From positions 1,302,001 to 1,366,000 of the forward strand of contig NZ_CP038853.1 of assembly GCF_004792415.1 (NCBI RefSeq): 64,000 nucleotides of DNA, given 5' to 3'. The number at the start of each line of letters is the position of its first letter. Position 1 is the first letter of the stretch. The position numbers and the translations under genes are program-made. Positions 38,769 to 49,740 of the stretch are shown one piece after another. Origin of the DNA: Pantoea vagans. Its GTDB lineage: Bacteria; Pseudomonadota; Gammaproteobacteria; Enterobacterales; Enterobacteriaceae. The notes under the pieces were generated by a model, which saw only the letters and a program-made list of their open reading frames with translations, did not search any database and had not been told where the DNA came from.

Positions 38769-39635
38769 ATGCACATTACGCTGCGACAAATCGAAGTGTT
38801 CACCGAAGTGCTGAAGAGCGGCTCCACCACTCAGGCGTCGCAACTGCTGGCGCTGTCGCAGTCGGCGGTCAGCGCGGCGCTGGCCGATCTGGAGAGTCAG
38901 CTCGGGGTACAGCTGTTTGATCGGGTCGGCAAACGGCTGGTGCTGAATGAGCATGGTCGGCTGCTCTATCCGCGTGCGGTCGGGCTGCTGGAGCAGGCGG
39001 GCGAAATTGAGCAGCTGTTTAAAGAGGATAACGGCGCGATCCGTATCTTCGCCAGCAGCACCATTGGTAATTATCTGCTGCCGGGCATGATGGCGGCCTA
39101 CCGTCGCGATTTTCCCGGTCTGCCGCTGGAACTGAGCGTCGGCAACAGTCAGGATGTGATTCAGGCGGTTTCCGATTTCCGCGTGGATGTCGGCCTGATT
39201 GAAGGGCCGTGCCATATGACCGAACTGGTCAGCGAACCCTGGCTGGAAGATGAGCTGGTGGTGTTTGCCGCGCCCGATGCCGCGATTCTGCAACAGCCGG
39301 TGACGCTGAAAAGCCTGGCAGAAGCGCCGTGGATCCTGCGTGAACGCGGATCGGGCACCCGGGAAATTGTCGACTATCTGCTGCTGTCTCACCTGCCAAG
39401 TTTTCAGCTGGGTATGGAGCTGGGCAACTCCGAAGCGATCAAGCATGCGGTGCGGCACGGCATGGGCATCAGCTGTCTTTCGCGCCGGGTGATTGCCGAT
39501 TTGCTGGAGGCGGGGACGCTGACAGAACTGACGATTCCGTTGCCGCGTCTGACCCGGACGCTCTATCGCATCCATCATCGGCAGAAGCATATTTCAAAGG
39601 CACTGACGCGCTTTTTGTCCTATTGCCGTGAGTGA
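38769..39635 (+). CDS. yeiE: LysR-family regulator YeiE
   Basis: This 288-residue transcription factor has an N-terminal winged HTH (about 1-60: [20 protein letters not shown]) and a C-terminal substrate-binding domain of the CysB/CbbR group. E. coli YeiE has been linked to sulfite response and motility, to yeiH and to iron homeostasis. It stands between yeiH and lysP as in E. coli. GAGG precedes the ATG by a few nucleotides. Confidence 0.93.
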   Translation: MHITLRQIEVFTEVLKSGSTTQASQLLALSQSAVSAALADLESQLGVQLFDRVGKRLVLNEHGRLLYPRAVGLLEQAGEIEQLFKEDNGAIRIFASSTIGNYLLPGMMAAYRRDFPGLPLELSVGNSQDVIQAVSDFRVDVGLIEGPCHMTELVSEPWLEDELVVFAAPDAAILQQPVTLKSLAEAPWILRERGSGTREIVDYLLLSHLPSFQLGMELGNSEAIKHAVRHGMGISCLSRRVIADLLEAGTLTELTIPLPRLTRTLYRIHHRQKHISKALTRFLSYCRE

Positions 39636-39752
39636 TTGCTAATAATTCTGGCGCGATCATGAACTTAACTTATAACAGCATGGCATCAGCTATACAGAGG
39701 CGGTCTGGCTGCTACAATCGCGCCTCATTTTTACCCAGCGTAGCGTTAACAC

Positions 39753-41219
39753 ATGCATAATGACTCAAAAACAACACAACAACCTGCATTACGACGTGCG
39801 TTAAAAGCCCGTCATCTGACGATGATCGCCATCGGCGGCTCCATCGGTACCGGCCTGTTTGTCGCTTCCGGCGCTACCATTGCTCAGGCTGGCCCCGGCG
39901 GGGCACTGCTCTCCTACATGCTGATCGGCCTGATGGTCTACTTCCTGATGACCAGTCTCGGTGAGCTGGCTGCCTTCATGCCCGTATCCGGTTCTTTCGC
40001 CACCTACGGCGCAAAATATGTCGAAGAGGGCTTTGGTTTCGCACTCGGCTGGAACTACTGGTACAACTGGGCGGTGACCATCGCGGTTGACCTGGTGGCG
40101 TCCCAGCTGGTGATGACCTACTGGTTCCCCGACACGCCAGGCTGGATCTGGAGCGCGCTGTTCCTGGGACTGATATTCCTGCTCAACTACATCTCAGTGA
40201 AAGGCTTTGGCGAGGCGGAGTACTGGTTCTCGCTGATTAAAGTGGCCACCGTCATTATCTTTATCATCGTGGGCGTGCTGATGATCACTGGCATCATGCG
40301 CGGTGCAGAGCATGCGGGCTGGCAGAACTGGCAGGTGGGCGATGCGCCATTTGCGGGCGGCTTTGCGGCGATGATTGGCGTGGCGATGATTGTGGGATTC
40401 TCCTTCCAGGGCACCGAGCTGATCGGTATCGCGGCGGGCGAATCTGAAGACCCGGCAAAAAATATCCCGCGCGCCGTGCGGCAGATTTTCTGGCGTATCC
40501 TGCTGTTCTATGTGTTCGCTATCCTGATTATCAGCCTGATTCTGCCGTACACCGATCCGCAATTACTGCACAACGACATTGACGATATCAGCGTCAGCCC
40601 GTTCACTCTGGTGTTCCGCAACGCGGGCCTGCTCTCTGCGGCAGCGGTGATGAATGCGGTGATCCTGACGGCGGTGCTGTCTGCCGGTAACTCCGGTATG
40701 TATGCCTCAACGCGCATGCTGTACAACCTGGCCTCTGAAGGTAAAGCGCCGCGCATTTTCGCCAAGCTCTCAAAGGGCGGCGTGCCGCGCAATGCCTTAT
40801 GGGCGACGACCGTCGTGGCGGGGCTGTGCTTCCTGACCTCAAAATTTGGCAATCAGGAAGTTTATCTGTGGCTGCTGAACACCTCAGGCATGACCGGTTT
40901 TATCGCCTGGCTGGGTATTGCCATCAGTCACTATCGCTTTCGTCGCGGTTATGTCGCCCAGGGCCGTGATCTGAACGATCTGCCATACCGTTCCGGCTTC
41001 TTCCCGCTGGGACCGATTTTTGCCTTCGTGCTCTGCCTGATCATCACGCTGGGTCAGAACTATCAGGCCTTCCTCAACGACAGCATCGACTGGTATGGCG
41101 TAGCGGCAACCTATATCGGTCTTCCGCTGTTCCTGATTATCTGGTTTGGTTACAGGCTGACGCGTGGGAGCCGTTTCGTGAAGTACAGCGAGATGGAGTT
41201 CCCGGTTCATAAAGAGTAG
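39753..41219 (+). CDS. lysP: Lysine-specific permease
   Basis: LysP is a proton-coupled lysine importer that also acts as a co-sensor with CadC in E. coli. The 488 residues form 12 helices of the APC superfamily, with the N-terminal signature KARHLTMIAIGGSIGTGLFV and the GTELIGIAAGESEDPAKNIP block. A TACAAT -10 lies about 43 nt upstream of the ATG. cirA, the next gene in E. coli, is replaced by a repeat element and an iron ABC pair. Confidence 0.95.
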   Translation: MHNDSKTTQQPALRRALKARHLTMIAIGGSIGTGLFVASGATIAQAGPGGALLSYMLIGLMVYFLMTSLGELAAFMPVSGSFATYGAKYVEEGFGFALGWNYWYNWAVTIAVDLVASQLVMTYWFPDTPGWIWSALFLGLIFLLNYISVKGFGEAEYWFSLIKVATVIIFIIVGVLMITGIMRGAEHAGWQNWQVGDAPFAGGFAAMIGVAMIVGFSFQGTELIGIAAGESEDPAKNIPRAVRQIFWRILLFYVFAILIISLILPYTDPQLLHNDIDDISVSPFTLVFRNAGLLSAAAVMNAVILTAVLSAGNSGMYASTRMLYNLASEGKAPRIFAKLSKGGVPRNALWATTVVAGLCFLTSKFGNQEVYLWLLNTSGMTGFIAWLGIAISHYRFRRGYVAQGRDLNDLPYRSGFFPLGPIFAFVLCLIITLGQNYQAFLNDSIDWYGVAATYIGLPLFLIIWFGYRLTRGSRFVKYSEMEFPVHKE

Positions 41220-41288
41220 TTCTGTGCGCTGACTCGTGCGCACGGTGCCTGCCGCAGTTCTGGCAGGCCGCAGGAATCGTGAAGCGAT

Positions 41289-41390
41289 GGGAGCCTGTGC
41301 CTGTAGCAAAGCATAGCGGGCCAGGGATGGTCCGCGCTGAGCCCGCCAGGGATGGCGGGTTTTGCGTCTTTGCGAAAGGCGCAGGCTCCC
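41289..41390 (+). repeat. Structured hairpin repeat, copy R3 (subfamily A)
   Basis: Arms GGGAGCCTGTGCC and GGCGCAGGCTCCC pair with one G-U, continued by GCAAAG/CTTTGC. Hairpin 1 is GCGGGCC-AGGGAT-GGTCCGC, with one G-U. Hairpin 2 is CCCGCC-AGGGAT-GGCGGG. GGA cores are 22 nt apart. It lies downstream of lysP in the same sense. Both wobble pairs would be A-C mismatches if the other strand were the functional one. Confidence 0.88.
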
Positions 41391-41456
41391 TGAGCCATTC
41401 TCCCGTCTGCAACACCGGTTTTTACCCTTTTTTCACGTCTCGCTTATCTTCACGAA

Positions 41457-41485
41457 TTGATAATTATTATCACCTGCACTATTGT
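41457..41485 (+). promoter_or_regulatory. Fur box overlapping promoter of iron ABC genes
   Basis: TGATAATTATTATCA (41458-41472) is a perfect 7-1-7 inverted repeat matching the Fur core TGATAATNATTATCA. It overlaps a promoter formed by TTGATA (41457-41462), a 17-nt spacer and TATTGT (41480-41485). Fur-Fe binding there would block RNA polymerase directly. Confidence 0.88.
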
Positions 41486-41525
41486 GGCTGCGTTTTCTGA
41501 CGTGATAGCCACACAGGGTTCAAAC

Positions 41526-42602
41526 ATGACTACCGAAACTTCGCTGCTGGCGGGGGAAGAGACGCTTCACCACACCATGCAAAATTACCATCAGGTGCTG
41601 CGCCGCCGCCTGATCTGGATTGGCGTATTACTGGTGGCCATTGTCGCCTCGCTGATCCTCGACTTCACGCTGGGTCCGGCCGGACTTTCACTTGATACGC
41701 TGTGGAATACGCTGCTCAGCCCTGACAGCGTGGATGCCGGCACCCGCGTTATCGTCTGGGACATTCGTTTACCCTATGCGCTGATGGCGCTGGTGGTAGG
41801 GCTGTCACTGGGCCTGGCAGGTGCAGAGATGCAGACCATCCTGAACAACCCGCTGGCCAGCCCGTTTACCCTCGGTGTCTCCTCGGCGGCGGCGTTTGGT
41901 GCCGCACTGGCGATCATCCTCGGTGTGGGTATCCCCGGCATTCCTGATCAGTGGTTAATCTCTGCCAACGCCTTTGTCTTTGCGCTGTTTGCCGCGCTGA
42001 TGCTGGATGCCGTGACCCGCTGGACGCAGGTTTCATCGGCGGGCGTAGTCCTGTTCGGTATCGCACTGGTCTTCACCTTTAACGCGCTGGTCTCAATGAT
42101 GCAGTTCATCGCCAGCGAAGATACCCTGCAGGGTCTGGTGTTCTGGACCATGGGCAGCCTGGCGCGTGCTTCCTGGGAGAAACTGGGCGTATTAACCGTT
42201 GCGCTGGCCATTCTGGTGCCGTTCTCGATGATGAGCAGCTGGAAGCTGACGGCGCTGCGTCTGGGTGAAGATCGTGCGGTGAGCTTTGGTATTGATGTAC
42301 GTCGTCTGCGCCTTACCACCCTGCTGCGCATCAGCATTCTCTCGGCGCTGGCGGTGGCGTTTGTTGGCCCGATCGGCTTCATCGGTCTGGTGGCACCGCA
42401 TATTGCCCGCATGATGTTTGGTGAAGATCACCGCTTCTATCTGCCCGCCAGTGCGCTGGTCGGCGCGCTGGTGCTGTCGCTGGCGTCGGTCGCCTCGAAA
42501 AACCTGCTCCCCGGTGTGATCATCCCGGTCGGCATTGTCACCTCACTGATTGGCGTGCCGTTCTTCCTGAGTATTATTCTGCGTCATCGGGGGACGGTGT
42601 GA
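41526..42602 (+). CDS. FecCD-family ferric-siderophore ABC permease
   Basis: This 358-residue inner membrane permease has about ten helices and belongs to the BtuC/FecCD family. Typical segments are DIRLPYALMALVVGLSLGLAGAEMQ, the gating loop before NNPLASPFTLGVSS, and the cytoplasmic VAFVGPIGFIGLVAPHIARM that docks the ATPase. The start MTTETSLLAGEE at 41526 lies after the Fur-regulated promoter; the longer frame would begin inside the Fur box. The ATPase follows with a 1-nt overlap. No periplasmic binding protein or TonB receptor is adjacent, so the substrate cannot be named. Confidence 0.9.
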   Translation: MTTETSLLAGEETLHHTMQNYHQVLRRRLIWIGVLLVAIVASLILDFTLGPAGLSLDTLWNTLLSPDSVDAGTRVIVWDIRLPYALMALVVGLSLGLAGAEMQTILNNPLASPFTLGVSSAAAFGAALAIILGVGIPGIPDQWLISANAFVFALFAALMLDAVTRWTQVSSAGVVLFGIALVFTFNALVSMMQFIASEDTLQGLVFWTMGSLARASWEKLGVLTVALAILVPFSMMSSWKLTALRLGEDRAVSFGIDVRRLRLTTLLRISILSALAVAFVGPIGFIGLVAPHIARMMFGEDHRFYLPASALVGALVLSLASVASKNLLPGVIIPVGIVTSLIGVPFFLSIILRHRGTV

Positions 42603-43390
42603 TGGAACAGGGTCTGACGTTACGCGGCTTCAGTGCCGGGTATCCCAAACATAAAGTCATTGAAAATCTCAACGTGGCACCACTGCCACGCGGTGAGATC
42701 ACCGTGCTGCTCGGGCCGAATGGCTGTGGTAAATCGACGCTGCTGCGCGCGCTGGCCGGGCTGAACAAAGGCCAGGGCGAGATGTGGCTCAACGGTGAAG
42801 ATCTGATGACCCAGCCGTTTGCCCGTCGCGCAAAGAACGTAGTCTATCTGCCGCAGTCGCTGCCTGCTGGCGTACATCTGCATGTGCTGGAGTCGATCAT
42901 CGTGGCGCAGCGCGCCTCGGGTGGACTGCACAGCGCCAGCAGCGAAGCGGAAATCATGCATCTGCTGGAACAGCTGGGGATTGCGCATCTCGCGATGCGT
43001 TACCTCGACCAGCTCTCCGGCGGTCAGAAGCAGCTGGTCGGGCTGGCACAGTCACTGATCCGTCGCCCTAAGCTACTGCTGCTGGATGAACCGCTGAGCG
43101 CGCTGGACCTCAATTACCAGTTCCACGTGATGGATCTGGTCCGCCGCGAAACAGCCCAGCGCAACATCGTGACGGTGGTGGTGGTGCATGACATCAACAT
43201 CGCGCTGCGTCATGCGCAACACGCACTGATGCTGAAGCAGGGCGCACTGGTAGCGGAAGGGCAGCCGGATAAGGTGATCACGCCGGCTACGCTGGCGAAG
43301 GTGTACGGTGTGAATGGCCGTATCGAACACTGCTCGCGCGGCATTCCGCAGGTGATGATCGACGGGCTGACGGGGCCGGCACTGGTCTGA
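42602..43390 (+). CDS. Ferric-siderophore ABC ATPase, FecE/FepC-like
   Basis: This 262-residue ATPase energises the preceding permease. It has Walker A GPNGCGKST (about 40-48), signature LSGGQKQL, Walker B LLLLDEP and switch VVVHDINIA. The ATG overlaps the permease TGA (TGATG), so the two are coupled. It ends the unit; the downstream yeiG is convergent, and the terminator between them acts on the yeiG strand. Confidence 0.91.
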   Translation: MEQGLTLRGFSAGYPKHKVIENLNVAPLPRGEITVLLGPNGCGKSTLLRALAGLNKGQGEMWLNGEDLMTQPFARRAKNVVYLPQSLPAGVHLHVLESIIVAQRASGGLHSASSEAEIMHLLEQLGIAHLAMRYLDQLSGGQKQLVGLAQSLIRRPKLLLLDEPLSALDLNYQFHVMDLVRRETAQRNIVTVVVVHDINIALRHAQHALMLKQGALVAEGQPDKVITPATLAKVYGVNGRIEHCSRGIPQVMIDGLTGPALV

Positions 43391-43441
43391 GAATCGGGCA
43401 GGCCTGGCCTAGAGCCAGCGTTTGCGGCAGTAGAGCTTGCA

Positions 43442-43470
43442 GAAAAATTCAGGGCCGCAATTGCGGCCCT
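43442..43470 (-). terminator. Terminator of frmA-yeiG
   Basis: AGGGCCGCAATTGCGGCCCT is a 20-bp perfect palindrome; on the minus strand it is followed by GAATTTTTCT. It lies 7 nt after the yeiG stop. Confidence 0.8.
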
Positions 43471-43476
43471 GATGAT

Positions 43477-44319
43477 TTACGCCAGCAGATGCTGTGCATG
43501 GAAGCGCAGATGATCTTCCACGAAGCTGGCGATAAAGAAGTAGCTATGGTCATAACCCGGCTGAATACGCAGCGTCAGCGGGAAACCGACTTCTCTGGCG
43601 ATCTCCTCTAACCGCTCCGGCTGCAGCTGATCGGCCAGGAACTGATCGCTGTCACCCTGATCGATCAGGACTGGCAGACGATGCGACACCTCCGCCATCA
43701 GCTGGCAGCTGTCATATTCCCGCCATGCTGCCTGGTCATCGCCCAGATAGGCCTGAAACGCTTTCTGGCCCCACGGCACCTGCATCGGGTTCACAATCGG
43801 CGCAAACGCAGACGCCGATGCAAAGCGGTTACCCAGACGCAGCGCCAGCATCAGCGCGCCGTGTCCGCCCATGGAGTGACCCATAATCGACTGACGCTCA
43901 CTGACCTTAAAGTTGTCCGCAATCAGGGCGGGCAGCTCGCTGCTCAGATAGTCGAACATACGGAAATGCGTGGCCCAGGGTTGCTGAGTGGCATTGAGAT
44001 AAAATCCCGCGCCCTGACCCAGATCGTAGCCCTCATCGTTGGCAACGCCTTCGCCGCGCGGGCTGGTATCCGGCATAATCAGCACCAGACCCAGTTCCGC
44101 CGCCACGCGCTGCGCGCCCGCTTTGGTGGTGAAGTTCTCATCGTTGCAGGTCAGCCCGGCCAGAAACCAGACCACCGGCGGCGGCGCATCACCGTGCGGC
44201 TCAGGCAGATAGATGCTGAAGGTCATCGGGCAGTTCAGCACGGCCGACTGATGACGCCAGCGCTGCTGCCAGCCGCCAAAAATACGGTGTTCTTCCAGTA
44301 GCTCCAGAGTGGATGCCAT
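43477..44319 (-). CDS. yeiG: S-formylglutathione hydrolase
   Basis: This alpha/beta hydrolase of the esterase D family releases formate and glutathione from S-formylglutathione. The 280 residues contain the nucleophile elbow GHSMGGHG with Ser149 and the [10 protein letters not shown] oxyanion region. It is 12 nt downstream of frmA, so detoxification steps two and one are coupled in an operon. In E. coli yeiG stands alone here and frmA is elsewhere with frmB. Confidence 0.94.
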   Translation of the reverse strand: MASTLELLEEHRIFGGWQQRWRHQSAVLNCPMTFSIYLPEPHGDAPPPVVWFLAGLTCNDENFTTKAGAQRVAAELGLVLIMPDTSPRGEGVANDEGYDLGQGAGFYLNATQQPWATHFRMFDYLSSELPALIADNFKVSERQSIMGHSMGGHGALMLALRLGNRFASASAFAPIVNPMQVPWGQKAFQAYLGDDQAAWREYDSCQLMAEVSHRLPVLIDQGDSDQFLADQLQPERLEEIAREVGFPLTLRIQPGYDHSYFFIASFVEDHLRFHAQHLLA

Positions 44320-44331
44320 AACGCCTCCTGA

Positions 44332-45510
<1,179 letters not shown>

Positions 45511-45530
45511 TTAAACATAGCGTGAAACGC

Positions 45531-46442
45531 TTATTCCGCCGCCTGTAATGGGTGGATCAGCTCATCGTTGAGCGGACGATCGTCAAACTGTTCAATAATC
45601 AGGTATTTCAGCGCTTCAACGTTCGGGGTAAAGGCGTCGCGTCGCCACATCAGCCAGGTGGCGGTGTCGCGATAAGCCGCAGGTAAGGTATGCGCCTGTA
45701 CCCGCGATCGGTCTGCCATCTGCTTCAGCACCGAAGCCGGGATCATCGCAACGCCTGCGCCGCCCGCCACGCAGGCCAGCATGGCGTGATAGGACTGAAT
45801 CTCCATCACGTTGTCGGGCGCGGTATGGCTGTCGCGATACCAGCTCTCCAGCTTCACCCGGTAAGAGCAGCTGTTGCGGAAGGCAAACAGGGTATCGTCC
45901 TGCACATCGCGCGCCGTGGTAATAGGCGCGTGATCCAGCCCGGTGATCAGCACCATCTCCTCGCGAAATGCGATGCAGCCATTCAGATCGTCATGGGAAA
46001 CCGGCCCATCCACCAGCGCGGCGGCCAGGGTGCCTTCGCGGACCCGGTCAATAATTTCGCCCGAGGTGCCGGTAATCAACGATAGTGCGACTTTAGGAAA
46101 GCGCTGGTGATAGGCGGCGAGCAGACCAGGCAGGCGGGTCGCTGCGGTGCTCTCCATGGAGCCCAGCGCAAAGTTGCCTGCCGGTTCGCCGGTGCGGGTC
46201 ATGCTCATCGCTTCTTCGCTTAATGCCAGAATACGCTGCGCATAATTCAGGAAATTATGGCCCATTGGTGACAGGCGAATGCGCTGCTTCTCACGAATAA
46301 AGAGATCCACACCTAATTCTTCTTCCAGCTGGCGCAGCCGCGTGGTGAGATTAGAGGGAACGCGATGCAGCTGTTCGGCTGCGCGCGCCAGGGAACCCGT
46401 TTCGGCGACGGAACAGAACATACGCAGCTGAACTAAATCCAT
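45531..46442 (-). CDS. LysR-family regulator, PtrR/YneJ-like
   Basis: This 303-residue regulator has an N-terminal HTH beginning MDLVQLRMFCSVAETGSLARA and the segment VPSNLTTRLRQLEEELGVDLFIREKQR, which closely matches recalled E. coli YneJ (PtrR). A substrate-binding domain follows, containing a GTSGEIIDRVREGTLAAALVDGP stretch. GGGAAGAG precedes the chosen ATG; the frame 7 codons longer is less likely. It is divergent from a YbfB-type MFS gene 117 nt away, the usual layout of a LysR regulator and its target, and also upstream of frmA on the same strand. Confidence 0.87.
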   Translation of the reverse strand: MDLVQLRMFCSVAETGSLARAAEQLHRVPSNLTTRLRQLEEELGVDLFIREKQRIRLSPMGHNFLNYAQRILALSEEAMSMTRTGEPAGNFALGSMESTAATRLPGLLAAYHQRFPKVALSLITGTSGEIIDRVREGTLAAALVDGPVSHDDLNGCIAFREEMVLITGLDHAPITTARDVQDDTLFAFRNSCSYRVKLESWYRDSHTAPDNVMEIQSYHAMLACVAGGAGVAMIPASVLKQMADRSRVQAHTLPAAYRDTATWLMWRRDAFTPNVEALKYLIIEQFDDRPLNDELIHPLQAAE

Positions 46443-46559
46443 ATCTTCTCTTCCCGTAAACAAGTTGGTTAATATTATTCACTTTCCGTGAGTTTAATCA
46501 TCCTGCATGCTGTTAGCAAGTCAGAAGAGATCTCAGGGCAGAACAACAGGAGTTCAGCA

Positions 46560-47687
46560 ATGGCGTTACGCGTCGCGCTCAGCGCGTTTTTAACCTTATT
46601 TGTAGCGATGGGCATTGGGCGATTCGCCTTTACGCCGCAGGTGCCGCTGATGATTCAGGCGCACCAGCTGACGCTCACGAGTGCCAGCCTGGTCGCGGCG
46701 CTCAACTATCTTGGCTATCTGTGTGGCTCGTTTGATGCCATGCGCGCGCACCGGCGTGTCGAGCTGCGTTTGCAGGCGGGCGTGTGGGGCGCAGTGATCC
46801 TGACGCTGCTCTCTGCACTGGCGACCGGACCGTGGCTGCACGGTGCGATTCGCTTTCTGATTGGCTGGGCCAGTGGCTGTGCGATGGTGCTGGTGGCGGC
46901 CTGGAGTAACGAACAGTTGCATCGGCATGGCCGGGCAGGGCTGTCGGCGGCCGTCTTTGCCGGGCCGGGCTGCGGCATTTTTGTCAGCGGTCTGCTGGGA
47001 GTGGCGCTGCACACATGGCAGGTCTCCGCCGGTCTGGCCTGGGCCGCTTACGGTGCGCTGGCACTGCTGCTGATTGCGCTGATTACGCGTAACCTGCCGC
47101 GTCGGGGCGAACTGCATCGCCCGGATCAGGCACCGGAGCCGCTGGTGCTGGATCGCAACCTGAAACGTCTGGTGCTGAGTTACAGTCTGGCGGGCTTTGG
47201 TTATATCCTGCCCGCCACCTTTTTGTCGCAGATGGCCGCTACGCGTTTTCCTGACGGTATCTTCGCGCAGTTTGTCTGGCCGGTATTTGGCGGCGCGGCG
47301 ATGATTGGCATCGTGCTGGGGATCCTGACACGGCGCTGGGGGCACAGTCACGTCCGTCTGGCGATAGTACTCTGGGCACAGGCACTGGGCGTTTTTGCTG
47401 CGGCACTGCTGCCAGGCTTTAGTGGTCTGCTGGCCGGGGCGCTGCTGGTGGGCGGCGGCTTCCTCAGCGTGGTGCAGCTCTCGCTGCTCTGCGCCCGTGA
47501 ACTGGCGCCCAACCATCTGCGATACATGGCTGGCCTGCTGACCACCGGCTACGCGGTGGGTCAGCTGGTCGGTCCGCTGCTCTCTTTTCTCTCTACTGCC
47601 CTGTTACACCGGCTGGAGCCTGCCCTGTGGGTGGCCGGGGCCAGCCTTGTCTGGGCGGGCCTGCTGGTCTGGCGAAGAAGTGAGTGA
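46560..47687 (+). CDS. YbfB/YjiJ-family MFS transporter
   Basis: This 375-residue membrane protein has about 12 helices. The N-terminal MGIGRFAFTPQVPLMIQ and ALNYLGYLCGSFDA motifs define the YbfB/YjiJ MFS family, whose substrates are mostly unknown. The ATG at 46560 follows CAGGAG; an upstream frame from 46488 lacks a ribosome site. It is divergent from the LysR gene, which may control it. E. coli has no gene here between yeiG and folE. Confidence 0.87.
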   Translation: MALRVALSAFLTLFVAMGIGRFAFTPQVPLMIQAHQLTLTSASLVAALNYLGYLCGSFDAMRAHRRVELRLQAGVWGAVILTLLSALATGPWLHGAIRFLIGWASGCAMVLVAAWSNEQLHRHGRAGLSAAVFAGPGCGIFVSGLLGVALHTWQVSAGLAWAAYGALALLLIALITRNLPRRGELHRPDQAPEPLVLDRNLKRLVLSYSLAGFGYILPATFLSQMAATRFPDGIFAQFVWPVFGGAAMIGIVLGILTRRWGHSHVRLAIVLWAQALGVFAAALLPGFSGLLAGALLVGGGFLSVVQLSLLCARELAPNHLRYMAGLLTTGYAVGQLVGPLLSFLSTALLHRLEPALWVAGASLVWAGLLVWRRSE

Positions 47688-47811
47688 AAAGCTTTCATCA
47701 CCAATCTGATTGATTGCTGGATTCCCCGCAAAGAAAGTTTCACAATACGCGCCTGATTACAGGGCCCGCAGGCAAAAGCTTGCGGGCGCAACACCAGCCG
47801 GAGAAGAGTAG

Positions 47812-48477
47812 ATGAGCACCCTAAGTCAGGAAGCTGCCCTGGTTCACGAAGCGCTGCTGGCGCGTGGACTGGAAACGCCGTTACGTGCACCGACGCGCGA
47901 CATAGATAAAGAGACGCGTAAGAGCCTGATTGCCGGGCACATGACGGAAATCATGCAGCTGCTGAATCTGGATCTTGAAGATGACAGCCTGATGGAAACG
48001 CCGCATCGCATCGCCAAAATGTATGTGGATGAGGTTTTTTCCGGTCTCGATTACGCCAACTTCCCGAAAATCACCGTCATTGAGAATAAAATGAAGGTTG
48101 ATGAGATGGTGACCGTGCGTGATATCACCCTGACCAGCACCTGTGAACACCACTTTGTGATCATCGATGGCAAAGCCACGGTCGCCTATATTCCCAAGGA
48201 AAAGGTGATTGGCCTGTCGAAAATCAACCGCATCGTGCAGTTCTTCGCCCAGCGCCCGCAGGTGCAGGAGCGTCTGACGCAGCAGGTGCTGGTTGCCCTG
48301 CAGACGCTGCTGGGCACCAATAATGTGGCGGTCTCGATTGATGCAGTGCATTACTGTGTGAAAGCGCGTGGCGTAAAAGATGCCACCAGCGCCACTACCA
48401 CGACATCTCTGGGCGGCCTGTTCAAGTCCAGTCAGAATACCCGCCAGGAATTTTTGCGCGCGGTACGCCATAGTTGA
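47812..48477 (+). CDS. folE: GTP cyclohydrolase I
   Basis: FolE makes dihydroneopterin triphosphate from GTP, the first step of folate synthesis. The 221-residue protein (E. coli 222) has the zinc ligand site STCEHHFV, the active-site [24 protein letters not shown] and the [13 protein letters not shown] motif near the C terminus. Ribosome site GGAGAAGAG. yeiB follows 50 nt later as in E. coli. A 7-bp GCCCGCA/TGCGGGC hairpin lies in the leader (about 47765-47788). Confidence 0.96.
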   Translation: MSTLSQEAALVHEALLARGLETPLRAPTRDIDKETRKSLIAGHMTEIMQLLNLDLEDDSLMETPHRIAKMYVDEVFSGLDYANFPKITVIENKMKVDEMVTVRDITLTSTCEHHFVIIDGKATVAYIPKEKVIGLSKINRIVQFFAQRPQVQERLTQQVLVALQTLLGTNNVAVSIDAVHYCVKARGVKDATSATTTTSLGGLFKSSQNTRQEFLRAVRHS

Positions 48478-48527
48478 GTTAACGGCGGGCACATGATGTT
48501 GCCCGCGTCGTCAATGCAGGGTGCCGC

Positions 48528-49691
48528 ATGCAACAACGCTATCACGCGCTGGATTTCATTCGTGGATGTGCCATTCTCGGCATCCTGCTGCTCAATATTG
48601 TCGGCTTCGGCCTGCCTTCTGCTGCTTACCTGAACCCGGCCTGGCAGGGCAGCGTTAGCCTCTCCGATGTCTGGACCTGGGCACTCTCTGACGTCTTTGC
48701 TCAGCTCAAATTCCTCACCCTGTTTGCACTGCTGTTTGGCGCAGGTCTGCAAATGCAGCTGCCGCGCGGCAGTCGCTGGCTGACTGCCCGGCTTTCCATT
48801 CTGGTACTCATCGGTTTTCTGCATGGTGTCTTTCTCTGGGAGGGCGACATCCTGCTGGACTACGGCATCATCGGGCTGGTGGTCTGGCGGGTGCTGCGTG
48901 ATGTGCCTTCAACCCGCAGCCTGATGAATACCGGTATTCTGCTCTATCTGGTGGGCTGCGGCGTGCTGCTGGTGTTTGGGTCGATCTCCGATCCCGAACC
49001 GACGCGATCCTGGCTGCCGGGCGCAGCCGATCTGCAATATGAGCAGTACTGGAAGCTGAGCGGCGGCTGGGAAGCGATACAGAACCGGCTGGACCATCTC
49101 TCGTCAGGGCTGATGGCGCTGGCGGCGCAGTATGGCTGGCAGCTGGCGGGCTTAATGATGATCGGTGGCGCACTGCTGCGCAGCGGCTGGCTGACAGGGG
49201 AGTTTCCCCTCCGGCACTATCGTCAGGCGGCGGCCCTGCTGCTGACAATGGGCTTCTCCATTGCGGTGGCCGGTGTGGCAGCGCAATGGCTGTTACATTG
49301 GGAATTCCGCTGGACGGCTTTTTACCTGCAGGCTCCGCGCGATCTCGCCAGCCCGCTGATTAGCCTGGGCTATGCCGCGCTCTGCCTGGCGTACTGGCCG
49401 CTGATCTCGCGCTGGCGCATCAGCTACGCCATCCAGTGCGTGGGCCGTATGGCGCTGACTAACTATCTGCTGCAAACGCTTATCTGTACCACGCTGTTCT
49501 ATCGCTTTGGCTTCTATATGCACTTCACCCGGCTGGAACTGGTGATGATGGTGCCTGCGGTGTGGCTCATCAATATCCTGTTTTCACTCATCTGGTTACA
49601 TTTTTTCTCCCAGGGTCCGCTGGAATGGCTGTGGCGGCGGCTTACGCTGCTCTCAGCCGGCAAATCACGCATTACCGACAACGCCAGATAA
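48528..49691 (+). CDS. yeiB: DUF418 membrane protein YeiB
   Basis: This 387-residue protein (E. coli 385) has about ten helices and a C-terminal DUF418 domain; function is unknown. The N terminus RYHALDFIRGCAILGILLLNI is the family signature. It is cotranscribable with folE and precedes galS as in E. coli. Confidence 0.92.
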   Translation: MQQRYHALDFIRGCAILGILLLNIVGFGLPSAAYLNPAWQGSVSLSDVWTWALSDVFAQLKFLTLFALLFGAGLQMQLPRGSRWLTARLSILVLIGFLHGVFLWEGDILLDYGIIGLVVWRVLRDVPSTRSLMNTGILLYLVGCGVLLVFGSISDPEPTRSWLPGAADLQYEQYWKLSGGWEAIQNRLDHLSSGLMALAAQYGWQLAGLMMIGGALLRSGWLTGEFPLRHYRQAAALLLTMGFSIAVAGVAAQWLLHWEFRWTAFYLQAPRDLASPLISLGYAALCLAYWPLISRWRISYAIQCVGRMALTNYLLQTLICTTLFYRFGFYMHFTRLELVMMVPAVWLINILFSLIWLHFFSQGPLEWLWRRLTLLSAGKSRITDNAR

Positions 49692-49721
49692 TGACCGCCA
49701 TCACAAAGGTTACAGAATTGT

Positions 49722-49737
49722 ATGTAACCGTTTTCAT
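49722..49737. promoter_or_regulatory. GalS/GalR operator upstream of galS
   Basis: ATGTAACCGTTTTCAT fits the GalR/GalS consensus GTGTAANCGNTTACAC. It lies just before a CRP site in the galS promoter, consistent with autoregulation. Confidence 0.8.
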
Positions 49738-49740
49738 TGA

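Noticed and set aside
41457..41525. Upstream-extended start of the iron permease
   Set aside because: It would begin in the Fur box and upstream of the predicted transcription start.
46596..47516. 306-codon minus-strand frame antisense to the MFS gene
   Set aside because: Gln/Arg/His-rich composition typical of an antisense shadow.
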